A stretch of 64,000 nt of DNA from Icerya purchasi. Taxonomy: Eukaryota > Arthropoda > Insecta > Hemiptera > Monophlebidae. A model generated the notes under the pieces. It searched no databases. It was not told where the DNA came from and saw only the letters and a program-made list of their open reading frames with translations. The DNA lies in the NCBI GenBank assembly GCA_039619475.1, contig CM077115.1:491557352-491621351 (forward strand). Direction: 5' to 3'. Of this stretch, positions 21,873 to 32,182 are shown piece by piece; position 1 is the stretch's first letter, and every line of letters starts with the position of its first letter. The position numbers and the translations under genes were made by a program.

Positions 21873-24529
21873 AGGATTTGAGAATAGCTTCGTTCAACGC
21901 TAATGGACTACTAAGACGTATACGAGAAGTAGAAATGTTCCTACATAATGAGAAAATTGACATAATGTTAGTCTCGGAGATACATTTTACTGATAAGAGC
22001 TATGTTAAGATTCCAAATTATACCGCTTATTACACAATGCATCCAGACAGCAGAGCACACGGTGGCGCAGCGGTAATAATTAAAAGTAATATAAAGCATT
22101 ATGAATTAAACAAATATCAGTCGGAACATCTACAGGCGTCATCAGTAATGGTGTCTGATAACAACGGATGCGTGTCGGTATCCGCGGTTTACTGCCCACC
22201 GAAACACAAAATCAAGAGCGCAGATTTTGTCAAATTTTTTAAAACATTAGGAAGTAGATGCATAATAGGTGGAGACTATAATTCCAAAAACACATATTGG
22301 GGTTCGCGGCTAACTCTTCCCAGGGGACGGGAACTAATGAATGCAATGAAGTGTTGCAAATGTGACGCCATATCAACTGGAAAACCAACATACTGGCCTA
22401 GCGATAGAAGGAAAACCCCGGACCTTCTAGACTTCTTTATTGTCAGAGGAATCACTTCAAATTACATGGCCATAGATGACGATTTATCGCTAACCTCGGA
22501 TCACACTCCCATAATTTTGACAATCAGTGCTAGTATAATAATGAAGAAAAAGGCAATGACGCTTACAAATTATAATACAAATTGGACACAGTTTGCAGAT
22601 GAACTAGAAGAAAACCTGTCGTTAAGGATTCCACTAAAATCACCTTCAGATATAGAAAATGCTATCGAATATATTGTCACCAATATATGCTCAGCAGCAC
22701 GGGCATCAACAATGGAAGTTAAACCGCATCAACATGTGCAAAATTATCCTAAGTACATAAGGGAAGCTGTTCAAAACAAACGGAAATTGAGGAAAATCTG
22801 GCAGAGAAACAGAGATCCACAAATGAAAAATCAACTTAATCGTGCTATTAAAAGAATAAGATTTACATTACAGGACTTAAAAAACAAGTCATTTAATAGC
22901 TACGTCAAGCACCTGTCGCCCTCACAAGCAAATGGATATAGCTTGTGGAGGGCTACAAAGCAAATGAAACAGCCGAAGCAAGGCGAATCTCCAATACTTA
23001 AAAAAAGTGGAGAGTGGGCTAGGAAAGATGAAGAAAAAGCTGAGGAATTTGCAGACTACCTAGAAAAGGTATTTCAGCCGCATGCTACAAACATTGGTAA
23101 TAATCAAACCTACTGCGCATGGGAAAGAGTGAACTCGCCACCCATAAAATATGTGTCACCAGGAGAAGTCAAAGCAGTAATAAAGACTTTAAACCCAAAG
23201 AAGGCCCCCGGCTATGATCTTATCACACCTAAAATAGTAAAGCAATTACCTCGCAAAGCAGTAGTATTGCTAACCTACATATATAATGCAATGTTGAGAT
23301 TGTCATATTTCCCGACACAATGGAAACTTGCGCAAATTATTCTAATACTCAAAGAAGGTAAACCACCGGAAAAAACAGGGTCCTACAGACCGATATCGTT
23401 GCTGCCTGTTTTGTCAAAAATATTTGAGAAGTTGTTGCACAAAAGACTAGTGGAAATAGTTGGAAACACGATTCCGCTGCATCAATTCGGGTTCAGGCAG
23501 AAACACAGCACTATTGAACAGGTACACCGTATCGTCTGTAAAATTGAAGACTGCTTGGAAAAAAAGGAAGTCTGCACTGCTGTCTTCCTTGATGTTGAAA
23601 AAGCCTTCGATACTGTGTGGCATTCAGGACTGATGGACAAATTGGCGAAAATACTACCTACTCCGTATTGCGTGCTGCTGAAATCGTATCTGCAGCATCG
23701 AACATTTCGGGTCAAAAGTGGTGAATCCTTGTCGGCAGTACGTGAAATAGGCGCCGGTGTACCGCAAGGTAGCGTACTGGGGCCATTACTATATGTCATA
23801 TACACATCTGATGTACCAGAGGTTGAAAATGTCGACATCGCCACGTTTGCAGATGACACTGCGCTGGTCTGCTCCGCTAATGACTTACAGGAGTGCATTA
23901 CGAATGTGCAACATGCGGTCACAGAAGTGGCATCGTGGTTTGACAAGTGGCGCCTTAAAATAAATACGATTAAGTCAACGCACGTAACATTCACAAACCG
24001 TCATATAACTTCGGTGCCAAAAATCTGTATCGGTAATAACGAAATACCACAAAAAAATACTGCATGCTATCTTGGTATACACATGGATAACAAACTAACT
24101 TGGAGGCACCACATAATGATGAAACGTAAGCACTTGGACATCAGGCTCCGCAATATGAACTGGCTAGTAGGAAGACAATCCGAATTGACGATGGAGAACA
24201 AGATATTACTCTATGAGATGCTATTAAAGCCAATTTGGCGGTACGGAGCACCGTTATGGGGATGTTCGAAACACACTAATATACAAATCTTGCAACGATT
24301 CCAAAACAAAGTACTGCGTATGATGATAAACGCTCCCTGGTTCATTTCAAATAAAACGCTACATACCGATTTCGACGTGAAGTATGTTTCCGAAGTAGTA
24401 TCAGAGGAGGCGACGAAGTACCTTCGTCGACTGGAGAATCACGATAATCCGCTAGCGATCGCACTGATGGACAACTCCGAGGAAGTTAGGCGTCTACAGA
24501 GAAGGAAAGTTTTTGATTTAACCGTGTAA
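21869..24529 (+). CDS. Jockey-type ORF2: apurinic-type endonuclease and reverse transcriptase
   Basis: An 886-codon uninterrupted frame, close to the usual length of Jockey-clade ORF2. The N-terminal endonuclease carries 'RIASFNANGL' (residues 5-14), catalytic Glu37 in 'LVSEIHF', 'IIGGDYNSK' (132-140) and 'SDHTP' (210-214). The reverse transcriptase carries 'SYRPISLLPVLSKIFEK' (505-521), 'FLDVEKAFD' with Asp575 (573-581), 'GVPQGSVLGPLL' (630-641), and the catalytic 'FADDT' (660-664) with both aspartates. 'YLGIHMDNKLTW' follows. There is no RNase H domain, as expected for Jockey. The enzyme would nick the target and copy element RNA onto it in the nucleus. The start ATG overlaps the ORF1 stop by four bases. 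All catalytic residues are present, so the copy is young, although the element itself lacks its 5' end. Confidence 0.95.
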   Translation: MKDLRIASFNANGLLRRIREVEMFLHNEKIDIMLVSEIHFTDKSYVKIPNYTAYYTMHPDSRAHGGAAVIIKSNIKHYELNKYQSEHLQASSVMVSDNNGCVSVSAVYCPPKHKIKSADFVKFFKTLGSRCIIGGDYNSKNTYWGSRLTLPRGRELMNAMKCCKCDAISTGKPTYWPSDRRKTPDLLDFFIVRGITSNYMAIDDDLSLTSDHTPIILTISASIIMKKKAMTLTNYNTNWTQFADELEENLSLRIPLKSPSDIENAIEYIVTNICSAARASTMEVKPHQHVQNYPKYIREAVQNKRKLRKIWQRNRDPQMKNQLNRAIKRIRFTLQDLKNKSFNSYVKHLSPSQANGYSLWRATKQMKQPKQGESPILKKSGEWARKDEEKAEEFADYLEKVFQPHATNIGNNQTYCAWERVNSPPIKYVSPGEVKAVIKTLNPKKAPGYDLITPKIVKQLPRKAVVLLTYIYNAMLRLSYFPTQWKLAQIILILKEGKPPEKTGSYRPISLLPVLSKIFEKLLHKRLVEIVGNTIPLHQFGFRQKHSTIEQVHRIVCKIEDCLEKKEVCTAVFLDVEKAFDTVWHSGLMDKLAKILPTPYCVLLKSYLQHRTFRVKSGESLSAVREIGAGVPQGSVLGPLLYVIYTSDVPEVENVDIATFADDTALVCSANDLQECITNVQHAVTEVASWFDKWRLKINTIKSTHVTFTNRHITSVPKICIGNNEIPQKNTACYLGIHMDNKLTWRHHIMMKRKHLDIRLRNMNWLVGRQSELTMENKILLYEMLLKPIWRYGAPLWGCSKHTNIQILQRFQNKVLRMMINAPWFISNKTLHTDFDVKYVSEVVSEEATKYLRRLENHDNPLAIALMDNSEEVRRLQRRKVFDLTV

Positions 24530-24781
24530 ACGTGCATTTAGCTGCGTAAGCACCAGAAATTGCCCACCAACGGGTGGTTGCATTTCTGTCACGCTGGCCT
24601 CTTCTTAGTCATGTTCTTTCCTGTCCCTCTCCCTCCCAACCTTCTCCACTCTGCACCTTCCATCCTATCCCTCCCCCTCCTAGCCTTCTCCACTCCGCAC
24701 CTTTCATATAAAGATCTGCTAGATAGCCTGTAAGGGCTAGTTGTAGAAGGGAAATAATAAAAAAAAAAAAAAAAAAAAAAT

Positions 24782-25382
24782 AAACAGGGGCTGTAGTTAA
24801 TTCGATTCTAAATCGGTCGAAAATTGCGAATCTAAAAGAAGCAACAGACGGAGAAGAAAAACAAGAGATATGGAAAATGTAACAAAGAGCGGGAAAAGCT
24901 TTAACAAACGCAAACAGAGAACAGAATTTCTTAAAATACGGCTTGGAATATCGAGGAAAATTAAATTATTATAGTGAATAAGACACAGTAGAGAAAGGAA
25001 AGAGTATGAGGGAAAGCAAAAGCAGATTTAAAGCGCAAACGAACGATGGAAACAATAACAGAATGGCGAAGAGAAGGAAATAACCGAGGAAATAGATTTA
25101 ACGGAGAAATTATATTCGTAAAGTCGGAAGAGTAAATGTTCCATTAAAACCTGGAACATTTCACGTAGCAATAGAAGACCGAAACTCGGAATTTTTCTTA
25201 GAAACAGATAACGAAAAGAATATATTAACACGAACTATGACATTACGACATTAACATTTATACCAATCAATTATCGGCCCACTCGATTACGATTATCAGA
25301 TTATCTTCCAATTCGTAGGAGAATTGGAAGATTAATCGCACGCAATTGAGAAGAAGCACGTAAGCCGGAGTGCAACAGTTTC
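24782..25382. other. unassigned A-rich DNA
   Basis: Nothing recognised. A short perfect inverted repeat pairs 'attatcttccaattcgtagg' (about 25301) with 'aggagaattggaagattaat' (about 25317). Confidence 0.4.
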
Positions 25383-25657
25383 CGTACTGTGGACCAACGT
25401 AAGAAAAATTAACAATGGCCAGGTGAGACGACTGGCCTACTCACGTTGTTGTTCACCGGCTGAGTATTTCCATGCGACGCTAACACCTGTATGACTCTCT
25501 ACGTTGGTCGCTTGATTTATCAATATACAAATGCAGTTCCCCATTTATACTGCTGTATATTAACTAGAATTTCTGTCATCGCCCGGGATCGAACCTGAGA
25601 CTTCCGAAACCGAAGCCAAGCACTTTCTAGCCATTAGGCTATTAGCATTACATAACT
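25383..25657 (-). mobile_element. diverged SINE-A-like element, minus strand
   Basis: Read on the minus strand, the head has A-box 'tagcctaatggctagaaag' and B-box 'caggttcgatcccgggcga', followed by a body sharing 'actgcatttgtatattgata' with the SINE-A copies. Beyond about 25500 it departs from the other two copies, which suggests a subfamily with a different 3' part. A repeated phrase (caacgtaNga) occurs near both 25397 and 25501. Confidence 0.7.
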
Positions 25658-26977
25658 ATACTAATAGAGACGAGAATCGCTTTACCACACAACAGAGAAG
25701 TTATACCGTTTTGATTGCTACAAATTGTAGCGATTAGGAAAAAAAAAAAGGAAACCCGCGAAAGAATATAATGATTAGTTTTTTTGATCGAAACTATCTG
25801 AAAAGGGAGAGGAAAAAATGATTTCCGAAGATTATTAAGTTTTACGCGGCTACGTTTATATTTTGAATGGTCAATTTCAGGTGCCTGAAATCTTAATTCC
25901 CATTACCATTAATAGGAGGTCTGCCGTGAGTTAAGCGAAAAATTTCTGCGCTAAAAACGGTACGTAATTAAAAAGGTCAAAGGCATTGTGCATTTTCTGC
26001 TTGGTGTTGTGTGCTTTACTATACAGCTGAGAGATATTGAAGGGTGCACGCAACTGAGATTGGTCTGATGCAGAACTAATTTAAAAACGACCGACGACCG
26101 AACACATCGGATAAATAATGCAGAGAGGGTTAATAAAATGACGCGCTTAATCTATTTATTGAAGTTAAGTCTTCGATGTCTGATATTACACCAAGAATAC
26201 CGGTAAGCTCAAAAAGCTGCAGCCAATTATAGGACGGGTCAGTTTTACAATGATTTCAATTAAAAGATCCGATAGTACCGTTAGACTTCCGCATAGAGCA
26301 ATACTACTACCACAGACCATTCGGGGAGATGTGCGATGTGCGATGGGCGATGGGGGGGAGGGGTAGAACGAAAAGTAAAAAATTAGCGCCTGTCCGGCGG
26401 TAATTACTGTGAAAACGTGCGACGAGAGGTGCCAATTTAATTCGCCAATATGAGTGAATTAGCACACTTGGCAAGTTCGAAGGGATTCTAATTGCTGATT
26501 TAATTTACATCATAAAAGGACACTTGCGCGACGCGATTCGGCGAAAAGCTCATTTTAAATACAGCGACCACAGGGCGCGTTTATAATTACTTTTAATGAC
26601 TTACATGTGGAGACGGGTTTTTTAGATGCCCTTTCATGTTCGGTTTGTCTAGTGTCCGCCGCGCGACGTCCATTCATGGCATTCTCCGGGGTCGTTCGCT
26701 TAATTGATGCTTTCCAAGTGGACGCCTGAGAAGAAGGCAATTAAGGTCGAAATAATGAGCTTCGAAATGTCGAGCACTTTTTCATTGAGATTTTCCGCGT
26801 TCGTTTAGCAGATCTTAAAGGAAAATATTTCAATCGACTCTTGCGAGAAACGTTTAACGTGGCAATGATATTAATCGAATAATTTACTGAAAAGCTCATA
26901 GTTTGATTCGTTTTCTTTATTGGGAACTTAAATTTTTAAATCGAAGCTTTTTGCTTCCGTTCTTCGGTTCTTCTTAA
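25658..26977. other. non-repetitive DNA, possible conserved non-coding sequence
   Basis: No gene found. About 26380-26790 is free of simple repeats and known elements and is rich in TAATTA/CAATTA-type homeodomain-like cores, a texture often seen in conserved non-coding elements. That reading is inference only. A G run lies near 26350. Confidence 0.35.
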
Positions 26978-27120
26978 TATTTCATTTCTATTATCACTTC
27001 TACTATCACTTCTGATATCACTTCTAATATCACTTCTAATTTCACTTCTACTATCACTTCTGATATCACTTCTAATATCACTTCTAATTTCACTTCTAAT
27101 ATCACTTCTAATTTCACTTT
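26978..27120. repeat. 12-bp minisatellite with 48-bp higher-order repeat
   Basis: The unit is about 'tatcacttctaa', present in roughly eleven copies. A four-unit block recurs exactly as 27000-27047 and 27048-27095. Because the period is a multiple of three, the minus strand has an open frame (27169-26936) of 77 codons with an 'EIRSDIRSD'-type arginine-serine-acidic repeat. I regard it as a by-product of the repeat, because no start context or flanking domain supports a gene. Confidence 0.88.
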
Positions 27121-28439
27121 CATCCGAGTTGTATAACGTGGAAACACATTTAATTTCTGATTTGATCACGTAATTTAATTTCGTTAGTGCTTTTTTTTTT
27201 CTTCTTCATCTTATTTTTGTTTTTGTATAGGTCAGTTTTTTAAAAGAGCGGGAAATAATTAAAAGTTCCAACGATGCACGGTACTACAAAATACTTTGAA
27301 AAACACGTTATCATTGCTTTTTTAAACAATACCGCTATTATCAGAATGAAGCTTTCGTCACAAGCAGTGCGAACCGGCGGTGAAATCAGAGTTTAGATAT
27401 GTCATTAATTGCCACGTATTGGTTATACCGGCAGGTCCTCTCCCACCACCGTATAAATGTTAATTACGACGATCTAGCGTGACCGTTAATCGTTACATTA
27501 CAACTAATTGGTCTCCCGAATGCGATGCGATAAAGCTTTAACCTGTTATCGGCATCTAATCTCGATTAAACGATATCTCCGTATCTTCCGACGGTACACT
27601 ACCTTTTTGCGTCACTGTAGTTCAAACAAAGACATTTTCTCGTGATAGACTTTTATCTTAAGTTATCATTTCAGAGCCGACCTCTAGTCACATGCCACTT
27701 TCTACTTATAACGTTGTTAATTTCTACGTCATCCTTCGAATTTTTCGCGATGCCATATTTATGCGCGGATACATGTTCGAATTTCTTTCGCTAAACTATC
27801 CGAGCGAAAACTGTTCTTTATGTCTCTTTGAAGTCCTATGCATTTTTTCCGTTTTAAAATTGACGACGATATGGCAAAGTAAAATTTAGCTTCACCGGTT
27901 TATTTTAATGAAAACCACGCGCTTTGGCATCATCTTACCGACACGGTATTTAATAATTTCAACAAGCTGATTAATTCATTTTTTGTTTTTTTTGTGTGTT
28001 TTTTCTTTTACCTTGTATACTACTAATCCTGACTTTGTTTGGTAAATCTCCCCAACTTGGTAGCAGTAATTTAAAATTAAAAGCCGAAGCACTTTTCTTT
28101 ATCAGTCCCTTTTGAAGGCGACAGGGGCCAGTTAAAATTTTCTGACTTAACGAACTGGTGTGTAATCCGAAAATTTAGCTTTTCATTAGCATCGCGCAAC
28201 AAAAATGTCGACTAAATTTTCAAAAAAAGGAATAAAATAAATAATAATGAAAAGCCCTTGCAGTTCTCGACGTAATGTATTTCATTTGTAGAGAAGAACA
28301 ATATTGTGTGCAATAAACTCTATGTTATTATTATTATTATTATTAAATTAATTAAAATTTTAAAAAATTAATAAATTAGTTATTAATTATAATAAACTTT
28401 TAATTAAATAATTATAATTAATTAATTTATATCAAAAAT
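27121..28439. other. unassigned DNA, with a possible conserved segment
   Basis: No gene recognised. About 27390-27600 is non-repetitive with balanced composition. An (ATT)n tract lies at about 28325-28346, followed by AT-only sequence up to the next LINE. Confidence 0.35.
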
Positions 28440-29842
28440 AAAACTATCTATTGAGGTTGTAAAAGAAAATTTATCTTTTTTCGTAAAACCATTAGCGTAC
28501 CTATTCAATAATTCCGTTCTATCAGGTATTTTTTCGGATATTCTGAAGCTCGGAGTTATTGTTCCAATTTTTAAAAGTGGCAGTAAAGAGCTCACCGAAA
28601 ATTACAGACTGATCTGCATACTTTCAACAATTTCCGAAATATTTGAAAAGTGAATGAAGATAAAAATGTTGAATTATTTACTCGAGTTAAATTTTTTTTA
28701 GTAAAAATCAATTTGGCTGAACGTGGTACGGATTTGGCATTGTTTGAGCATATCTCTTACATTACGGATAACCTAGAAGTTGGGAGGTCCACAGCAGCTA
28801 TATATTTCGATTTGAAAAAAGCATTTGATATTGTGAATCATGAGTTGTTGTTAATAAAATTAAAAAGAGCTGGTTTCCGTGAGTTTGTTTTAGACTGGTT
28901 TAAGTTTTATCTACTTGACAGACGATATGTTACTAAAATAAATAATGTATATAGTTCCGAACAGATACAGAATATTGGAGTTCGCCAAAGAAGTATTTTA
29001 GGCCCAATTCTATTTTTTATATTTACAAATGATCTGTGTCTATTAAAACCTATTGGAAAACTTTTGGTTTATGCAAATGATACGGTACTGCTAGTGAGTG
29101 CACGCGACCCACATATTTTACAAAAATTGGCGCAAGATGGAATAAATTCAATAGAGAAATGGGTAAATAAAAACAAATTCGTGCTGAATTTATTTAAAAC
29201 CAAATATGTCATATATGGTATGTGCTTTCACCCACTTTTGAATAACATTAAACTTTACTTAGTCAACAATAATGAAATACAAAATGTTCCAGAAATTAAA
29301 TATCTTAGTATTATTTTCGATTGTAGACTAAATTAGTCATCACATACTGTGTATGTTTCTCAAAAATTGAGGAAGCTAAATTATTTGTTTTACTATGTAT
29401 CGCAATATTTTCCATCAACATATTTAGTTGGGATTTATTTAGCGCTTCATCATCCAATATTGGTATAATTTTCTGGGAAGGAACTGCACACTACCACGTT
29501 AATAGAATAAAACTTTTACAAAAATCGGTAATAAAAATTATTAGTTCTAAAGGTACGTCTGAGTCGGAAAAGTGTGTACTAGATTTTGAAACAATTTATG
29601 ATCTTCTAATTCTTATGTTTGTTCATAAATATAAAAATAAATTTTACATTTCGTTCAAGGAAGAAGTAACTAGAATATCTAATAATTTGTATGTAATCGT
29701 TCCAAAATATAAAAAACATCACGTGAGAATGCAGATTATTTACCAGGCTGCGATTAAATTCAATTTGTTGCCTCCTCATCTAAAATCTATCCCGTACTCT
29801 CCCTTGCTACTACGAAAACATTTAATAACTTATTTGCACGAG
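28440..29842 (+). pseudogene. CR1/Jockey-like LINE reverse transcriptase, degraded
   Basis: About 28500-28650 encodes 'LKLGVIVPIFKSGSKEL' and 'ENYRLICILSTISEIFEK', the entry to a LINE reverse transcriptase. The open frame from 28650 to 29336 continues with 'IYFDLKKAFDIVNHELLL', a decayed 'GVRQRSILGPILFFIF' (normally GVPQGSxLGP), and 'LVYANDTVLLVS', where one catalytic aspartate of 'YADD' is replaced by asparagine. Stops at 28651 and 29337 break the frame. The C-terminal end at 29615-29842, with 'AIKFNLLPPHLKSIPYS' and 'LLRKHLITYLHE', is typical of CR1-like LINEs. The endonuclease is missing. The copy is inactive and its 3' end is interrupted by the poly-T start of the next element. Confidence 0.85.
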
Positions 29843-29944
29843 TTTTTTTTTTTTTTTTTTTTTTAATTAAATAATAGTGAGGATTTCCATGCGCTGTGTT
29901 TAACTACTGAGGCTATTACAGCACATGGAGCCTACTTAGGAAGG

Positions 29945-32182
29945 TTAAACTCTATGGTATAGGCCGCTGCTACGCACGAAAGCCAACATAGCTGCGACCG
30001 CAGACGGAACGTTCGATAAGATCTTAGAGATAGAGGTGGTAGTGAAATAGGTGGATCTTGGTGCCGCAAAAGAGAAACATTCGAGAAGGAGGTGAGATGT
30101 AGACGGGGCGCTTGGTTGACCACAGAAGAAGCAGACATTTGGGGGTGCTTGTCCCGTGAAGATATACCCGTGCGAAAGGGTTGTGTGACCTGTTCGGAGG
30201 CGATTCAAGACAGAAAAATCTCTGCGAGAAATTTCGTCTATGGGCCACCAGGGTTCTGTGGTTGATTTTATGCTTTGGAGGAATGTACTTGCGGATTTCC
30301 ATTCCTGCTGCCATTCTTCTCCAGTTTGGTGCATAAATAAATGGGCCATTGTGGGGAGAAGAGGGGGATTACATGGCATTGGAGAGAATAGTGTCGCCTG
30401 AGCTGCTCGATTGACGCGCTCATTACCTGGGACTCCTACATGGGCCGGCACCCATAGGAAGGATATTTCAGAGTTTAGGTGGGATAGTCTGTATAGTAGG
30501 TAGTGGACTTTTCTTATCAGGGGGTTTTTGGGTTTTATTTCTGAAATAAGTTGAAGGGAATTTAAGGAGTCAGTTATAAGTAGGGCCTTTTGGGACTGGG
30601 GGTTAGTATCAGTATAGTGTTGAATGCAGAAAACAATCGCATATATTTCAGCGTCCAGTGCTGTGCAGCAATCATGCAGTCTGACTGACTCTGCTGTTTT
30701 TGATACTTCGAAGGAGCATGCCGCCGGCGACTGATAACCTTTTGCCTTCGCTCCATCTGTGTAGAGGCATACATGATCGGTGTAGCTCGCTATGGTGTTT
30801 TTTACTATTTGTACTACGTTTGGGGGATATTGTGCTTTATTGAATTTTGTGAGAGATATGTTTATATTTGTGATCGGCTGACTCCAGGGAGGTACAGTTA
30901 TTGCGAAATCTGGTAAAGCTCTTGGGATTGAGGGGATTTGGAAATGATCCATAACTGAAAAAAGTTCAGGCACTGGATCGTTCCCAAAACTCCCATTAGG
31001 GGATATGGTGGCCGGCTCGAGTGACGGGGTCTTAGTATTACTAAGGAGGGAGCTCAGTTCTTTAAAGTTGTAATATTTCCTATAATAGGATAGTGGGGGA
31101 CAACCTGCCAGTGCACACAAACTTACAACAGGAGTAGAGGGATGAGTGGAAAGAATAGACCGGAGGGCCGCAAAATGTACAGGATCTAAGGATCTTAGCA
31201 CACTATTGGCGGCTGAGGAGTATACCTGGCACCCGTAATTGATTCGCGAAAGGATGATTGATCTATATATTGTAAGGAGTAGTTTTGGATTTATGTTGTA
31301 TTTGTAATTCGACAGATATTTTAGGATGGACAAGGATTTTAGACATTTAGCTTTGAGCTCACGTATGTGATCGCGCCAGGAGAGTTTTTTATCAAATATT
31401 AAGCCTAGAAACTTAACTGATGGACGGTTTGGGATAGGAACACCATTTAGACTCAGGAATATGCTGGAAAGTGCGTTTTGGCGTCCCCTGTGGAAATCAA
31501 CACATATTGTTTTTGTTGAGAAGAAGGTCAAACCGTTGTCATTGGACCACTTTTGGAGCTTTTTTATGGATTTTTGTAGGATATTTTGAGCGTTTATAGG
31601 ATGGTTGGATGATAGGGAGATGTTTAGGTCGTCCACATAGAGCCGGCACGTTACAGGGGCGGCAAGACAGTCAGTTAAGTCGTTAATGTAGTATATGAAA
31701 AAGGTTGCACTTAAAGCAGAGCCTTGTGGTACACCATTTTCCAACAGCATCAGTTCAGACGTTGACGAACCAGTCGTAACTTGGATCGTTCTATTGTCTA
31801 AGAAGCTGTGTAGGTATTTACCCATTTTTCCGGCGATTCCCGACGTTCGCAGTTTTAGTAGTAGGCCATGACGCCACAGGCGATCAAAAGCTTTCTCTAA
31901 ATCGAAAAATACTGCATAGAGGTGCTGTTGACGCCGAAACGCCGAGAGTATCTGCCTTTGCAGGCTAAGTAGTTGGCTGACTGTTGATCTTGCCTCTCGC
32001 CCGCCGGCTTGGTTAGGAGAAAGAAGACTTTTCTGTTCGAGAAAAAACAGGAGACGCCTATTAACCATCTTCTCCAGCGTTTTGGAAAAATGACACTCAA
32101 TAACGAGATAGGACGGTAACTTTCGGGAAGGGAAGGGTCTTTGTTTTCCTTTAGTATTGGGATTATATTTGCCGACTTCCAT
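29945..32182 (-). pseudogene. LINE polyprotein 3' frame: RT, RNase H, zinc knuckle
   Basis: A 745-codon open frame. The reverse transcriptase enters frame at 'SKTLEKMVNRRL' (residues 33-44) and has 'FFDLEKAFD' (Asp94), 'GVPQGSALSATFF' (150-162) and the catalytic 'LYVDDLNI' (181-188). 'FLGLIFDKKLSW' follows. RNase H has 'LYTDGAK' (Asp476), 'LDAEIYAI' (Glu512) and 'ITDSLNSL' (Asp538). The fourth acidic position is asparagine in 'GNERVNRAAQ' (Asn591) where the family has aspartate, so RNase H may be weakened. A C-x2-C-x9-H-x4-C knuckle lies at 684-702. The first about 30 residues belong to the other reading frame, because a single-base indel in an A run at 32086-32090 (a T run on the coding strand) moves the polymerase between frames. 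Apart from that frameshift there are no stops, so the copy is fairly young. Confidence 0.9.

Larger units (their letters stand above)
21500..24781 (+). mobile_element. Jockey-type non-LTR retrotransposon, 5'-truncated, ORF2 intact
   Basis: The element contains the 3' end of ORF1, a complete ORF2 and a 3' untranslated region of about 230 bp. That region includes a partly duplicated pyrimidine-rich segment (about 24628-24664 and 24671-24706) and ends in an A run at 24759-24780. The left boundary is uncertain. A stop codon at 21507 closes the ORF1 frame, and the zinc knuckles expected in ORF1 are missing, so the copy was probably cut short on insertion near here. I did not find a convincing target-site duplication. 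Confidence 0.9.

Noticed and set aside
23482..23994. 170-codon minus-strand open frame inside the Jockey ORF2
   Set aside because: Shadow of the reverse transcriptase gene on the opposite strand, with no motifs of its own.
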